Source: Microbacterium sp. 67-17
GTDB taxonomy: Bacteria; Actinomycetota; Actinomycetes; Actinomycetales; Microbacteriaceae
Reading direction: 5' to 3'
Length of the DNA: 64,000 nt
Assembly (NCBI RefSeq): GCF_001898325.1
Contig: NZ_MKTR01000014.1
Location: 62,001-126,000 of the forward strand
The position numbers and the translations under genes are program-made. Positions 61,601 through 64,000 of the stretch are shown here, one piece after another (position 1 is the first letter of the stretch; every line of letters begins with the position of its first letter). The notes below the pieces were generated by a model. It worked only from the letters and a program-made list of their open reading frames with translations. It made no database searches and had not been told where the DNA came from.

Positions 61601-64000
61601 AGGGCTTCCGTGATGAGAAGGTCGGCGGCGCTTACGACCCCGCCGCCTATGCGGGGCACGGCGACGGTCTGTTCTTCGTCGGGGTGGAAGGCACCGCGCG
61701 CATCTACGCCGTGGCGTTGCTCCCCGGTGGTCAGGCGAGTCTGATCGCCACGATCGACCCGAAGCTCGCCGTCGTTGCCGATGTCACATACGACGCGGCA
61801 TCCGGCATGCTCTACGCGGTCTGCGACGACGCGTGCTCGGGCGAGATCCACGCGATGCGCATCGCCTCTGCAGGCTCGGCCGCGGGAACCTTCCAGACCG
61901 TGGCCGCCTACGCGCAGCCCTCGGGCATGCCCACGGGTGTGGGGAACGAGGGCTTTGCCATCGGAACCTGCAGCGCGGGAATCGCTCCGGTGTTCTACGC
62001 CGATGACAACGCCGCAGGCGGTATTGCCTTCCGCGAGGGTGCGATGTACTGCAACACCTACCGCGACAGCGGGGATGCCGTGCTGCTGAACCTGCTGAAC
62101 ATCAACGACTTCCACGGCCGGATCGATGAGAACACCGTCGCCGTGGCCGGCACGATCGAGCAGCTGAGGTCGATCGCGGGAGCCGAGAACACCCTGTTGC
62201 TCTCGGCGGGAGACAACATCGGTGCTTCCCTGTTCGCCTCGGCCACGGCGGAGGACCGACCCACGATCGATGTGCTGAACGCGCTCGGTCTTGCCGCCTC
62301 CGCGGTCGGCAACCACGAGTTCGACCGAGGATTCGCGGATCTGCGCGACCGGGTGGATCCTGCTGCCCAGTTCCCCTACCTTGGCGCGAACGTCTACACG
62401 GCGGGCACGAAGACCCCCGTATTGCAGGAGTACGCCCTCGTCGAGACGGCGGGCCTGACCGTGGGAGTCATCGGCACGGTCACGCAGGAGACCCCGTCAC
62501 TGGTCTCTCCCGGGGGCATCGCGGGCCTCGACTTCGGTGACCCCGTCGAGGCGGTGAACCGCGTGGCTGCGCAGCTGAGCGACGGAGACCCGAGCAACGG
62601 CGAGGCCGATGTCATCATCGCCGAGTACCACGAGGGCTCGGCTGACGGTGTCGCTGAGGGTGCCACCCTCGAGCAGGAGATCGCGGCGGGAGGCGCGTTC
62701 GGGCGGATCGTTACCGAGACCGCCCCGTCGGTGGACGTCATCTTCACCGGGCACACGCACAAGGAGTACGCGTGGGACGCGCCGCTGCCTGGCGGCGGGA
62801 CCCGCCCGGTGCTGCAGACGGGGTCGTACGGCGCGAACCTCGGCCAGGTGCGACTGTGGGTCGACCCGGCTACGGGGGCGGTGCGCTCCTACGACGCTCG
62901 CAACGTCCCGCGGACCACGTCCTCCGGCACGAGCCTGGTGGCTGCCTTCCCCCGTGTCGCGGTGGTCAAGCAGATCGTGGATGACGCACTTGCCAATGCC
63001 GCGGTCGTCGGTGGCCGCACCGTGGGCTCGGTGACGTCGGACATCACGACGGCATTCACCGGGGGTTCCTACGTGGGCGGCGTGTGGAGCGGAGGTACTC
63101 GCGACAACCGTGCGGCGCAGTCCACGCTCGGCAACCTCGTCGCCGATTCGCTCGTGGCGAGTTTGTCCGACTCCTCCCGCGGCGGCGCGGAGATCGGTCT
63201 GGTCAACCCGGGCGGGCTCCGCAACGAGTTGCTCTACAACGGTGACGGAGTCATCACCTACGCCGAAGCCAACGCCGTCCTGCCGTTCGTCAACAACCTC
63301 TGGACCACGACGCTCACGGGCGCGCAGGTCAAGAAGGTGCTGGAGGAGCAGTGGCAGCGAGACAAGGCCGGCAAGGTCCCCTCCCGCTCCTACCTGCAGT
63401 TGGGTGTGTCGCGGAACGTGTTCTACACCTACGACGCGGCGCGCGCCGAAGGGGATCGCATCACCGGCATCTGGATCAACGGCGAGCCCATCGACCCGAG
63501 TCGCGACTATCGCGTGGGATCGTTCAGCTTCCTGATTCAGGGTGGCGACAACTTCCACACACTGGCGCAGGGCAGCGCAACGCGCGACTCGGGCCTCATC
63601 GACCGCGACGCGTGGATCGACTACATCGCGGCGAACTCCCCGCTGTCGCCGGACTACGCCTCTCGCAGTGCGCAGGTCAGCGGCGTGCCGGCGACGGCTG
63701 AGCGCGGTCAGAGCATCACTGCCGCGATCTCGGGGGTCAACCTCACCTCACTCGGTGCTCCTTCGAACACCACCGCCCTGGTTTCGATCGCGGGAAGCGC
63801 CGCGATCTTGGACCCCGTCACGATGGCCGATGGCGCGATGACAGCCAGCGTCACCGTCCCGCAGGATGCCCCGGCCAGCACAGCTCTGGTGATCAACCTG
63901 GAGCCGTCCGGCACGACCATCCGGGTCCCGCTCACGGTTCCCCGCGTGGTCGAGCCGACCCCGACCTCGGAGCCTTCGCTCGAGCCCACCCCGACTCCGA
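58693..64000 (+). CDS. large secreted protein: six lamin-tail domains, phytase-like region, 5'-nucleotidase; 3' truncated
   Basis: The frame is open from ATG 58693 (after AGGAG) to the end of the window, at least 1769 residues. A signal peptide (residues 1-27) is followed by six lamin-tail domains of about 130 residues, beginning near residues 35, 166, 297, 427, 555 and 680. Each has INEVES- and DWVEL-type motifs and most units end with a CPDG and a second cysteine. Residues from about 807 to 1130 resemble the esterase-like phytase domain. A metallophosphatase/5'-nucleotidase begins near 1135: NDFHG (D1139, H1141), GNHEFD (N1207, H1208), GHTH (H1354, H1356). It should release nucleosides or phosphate outside the cell. 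A Pro/Thr/Glu linker begins at the cut end. Confidence 0.92.
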   Translation, partial: MRRRLAAALSVILGLSFAVAVPAVASAEPVQAPPVVINELQSNDPSKAKDWVELYNPGTEAADLSGWKVRDNSSAGEALPQNTVVPAGGYLVLSQDTHFTFGLGNGDEFHLATPDGTEVDSMTYAAHPTTSWGRCPDGQGAFGKTAAQTPGEQNLCTVNPADVVRINEVESSGGDPADWVELTNTSDTTVDVGGLVIKDNDDTHAFVIPTGTTIPGKGFAALVVDAAELGSAKFGLGDKDSARLFAADGTTLIDSYTWTAHASTTYGRCPDGSGAFVTTAASTKGAANSCPLPAGADKVTITEVSSDPSDWVELYNAGASDVDVSGWRVDDDQTRTDVLPAGSIVPAGGYLVLSQNTHFTFGLGKGDQFHLYLADGKTLISETTWPAGAHATPSWARCPDATGTFSLSAVATPGAANDCPTGNPVDKLVLNEVESNGDGSDWVELFNPTRQAIDAGGLVLADNGTANNVTIPAGTTIAAGGYFAIDVTGLGSADSARLFAADGTTLIDSTTWSAHATQTWGRCPDGAGAFGQTATATRGSANDCPPPAGYQDVVINEVESSGGDPGDWVELFNTGASAIDVSGWIVRDNDDTHTHVIEAGTTIPAQGYLVVLTEAGAGGFGLGGADSARLYLPNGTTLVSSYSWATHAGVTYGRCPDGTGEFGLTYSVTKGARNDCSPVRINEIDSKDAAPVDWIELTNIGASPVDVSGYVLRDDKDTSAVVIPAGTTLAPGSYLAIDVDVQGGFGLGAPDAARLFAADGATLLDSYSWTAHAATSYARCPDGRGNFDTAQRVTKGAANDCVGYAALGRWPGNVGVDAVSAPAAYGQDMSGLAYEATGSGRGTLWAVNNGTGTLDKLEWNSTAKQWVRPATGDWKAGKTLRYPGGAGAVDAEGVTLVGGSAASGVYVASERDNTASSVSRPSVLRFDAAAFGTELVAMSEWNLASLLPTLPANGGLEGITWIPDATLVAQGFRDEKVGGAYDPAAYAGHGDGLFFVGVEGTARIYAVALLPGGQASLIATIDPKLAVVADVTYDAASGMLYAVCDDACSGEIHAMRIASAGSAAGTFQTVAAYAQPSGMPTGVGNEGFAIGTCSAGIAPVFYADDNAAGGIAFREGAMYCNTYRDSGDAVLLNLLNINDFHGRIDENTVAVAGTIEQLRSIAGAENTLLLSAGDNIGASLFASATAEDRPTIDVLNALGLAASAVGNHEFDRGFADLRDRVDPAAQFPYLGANVYTAGTKTPVLQEYALVETAGLTVGVIGTVTQETPSLVSPGGIAGLDFGDPVEAVNRVAAQLSDGDPSNGEADVIIAEYHEGSADGVAEGATLEQEIAAGGAFGRIVTETAPSVDVIFTGHTHKEYAWDAPLPGGGTRPVLQTGSYGANLGQVRLWVDPATGAVRSYDARNVPRTTSSGTSLVAAFPRVAVVKQIVDDALANAAVVGGRTVGSVTSDITTAFTGGSYVGGVWSGGTRDNRAAQSTLGNLVADSLVASLSDSSRGGAEIGLVNPGGLRNELLYNGDGVITYAEANAVLPFVNNLWTTTLTGAQVKKVLEEQWQRDKAGKVPSRSYLQLGVSRNVFYTYDAARAEGDRITGIWINGEPIDPSRDYRVGSFSFLIQGGDNFHTLAQGSATRDSGLIDRDAWIDYIAANSPLSPDYASRSAQVSGVPATAERGQSITAAISGVNLTSLGAPSNTTALVSIAGSAAILDPVTMADGAMTASVTVPQDAPASTALVINLEPSGTTIRVPLTVPRVVEPTPTSEPSLEPTPTP

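Noticed and set aside
58561..62316. Two long minus-strand open frames (558 and 668 codons) opposite the lamin-tail protein
   Set aside because: The plus strand codes a clear secreted protein with motifs throughout. The repeated look of the minus frames only reflects the lamin-tail repeats.

Overview
The window is high-GC DNA with closely packed genes, four-base start/stop overlaps, frequent GTG/TTG starts and a very frequent GGATGCC/GGCATCC word. Protein types and gene order point to an actinobacterium of the Microbacteriaceae, most like Microbacterium. This assignment comes from reading the sequence, not from a database search. No rRNA, tRNA, CRISPR array, insertion sequence or phage gene was seen.

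Layout. (1) 1-5.5 kb: end of a sugar-type oxidoreductase, a GH51 arabinofuranosidase, a threonine aldolase, a DUF6421 protein and a divergent Lrp/AsnC regulator. (2) 5.5-12.7 kb, minus strand: seven tightly linked genes for uptake (ABC transporter with an NMT1-type lipoprotein, two permeases and an ATPase) and ring opening of cyclic ureides (hydantoinase/dihydropyrimidinase, nitrilase-type carbamoyl-amide hydrolase, LLM flavin/F420 oxidoreductase). (3) 12.8-18.7 kb: an MFS carrier, then a DesK-type two-component pair next to a MacB/LolD-type ABC exporter. (4) 18.7-26.1 kb: single genes (SRPBCC-like, ComB-like, sulfide:quinone oxidoreductase-like with a CsoR/CstR-like operator, SprT-like, TPR, spermidine synthase-like) and the 5-oxoprolinase genes pxpA and fused pxpBC. 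(5) 26.1-33.8 kb: rpoB-rpoC with a clear promoter and a strong terminator. (6) 34-38.4 kb: four uncharacterised proteins, at least three of them membrane proteins, and an FHA-domain membrane protein. (7) 38.4-43.1 kb: rpsL-rpsG-fusA-tuf. (8) 43.4 kb: a wall-anchored surface protein. (9) 44-56.9 kb: S10 and spc ribosomal protein clusters (without rpsN), secY, adk, map. (10) 57-64 kb: two tandem membrane-anchored DsbA-like proteins and a very large secreted protein with six lamin-tail domains, a phytase-like region and a 5'-nucleotidase domain, cut by the window end.

The second half is core expression machinery in almost canonical order and ends with export and envelope functions (SecY, DsbA-like proteins, secreted nucleotidase). 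The first half is accessory metabolism. The points that stand out are: ten or more genes whose start codon lies 6-7 bases after a TAnnnT -10 box (predicted leaderless mRNAs), including a divergent pair whose start codons are only 33 bp apart; a CsoR/CstR-like palindrome before the sulfide-quinone reductase-like gene; the missing rpsN replaced by a hairpin; and lysine/alanine-rich tails on several ribosomal proteins. I did not find an obviously new multi-gene defence or mobile system.
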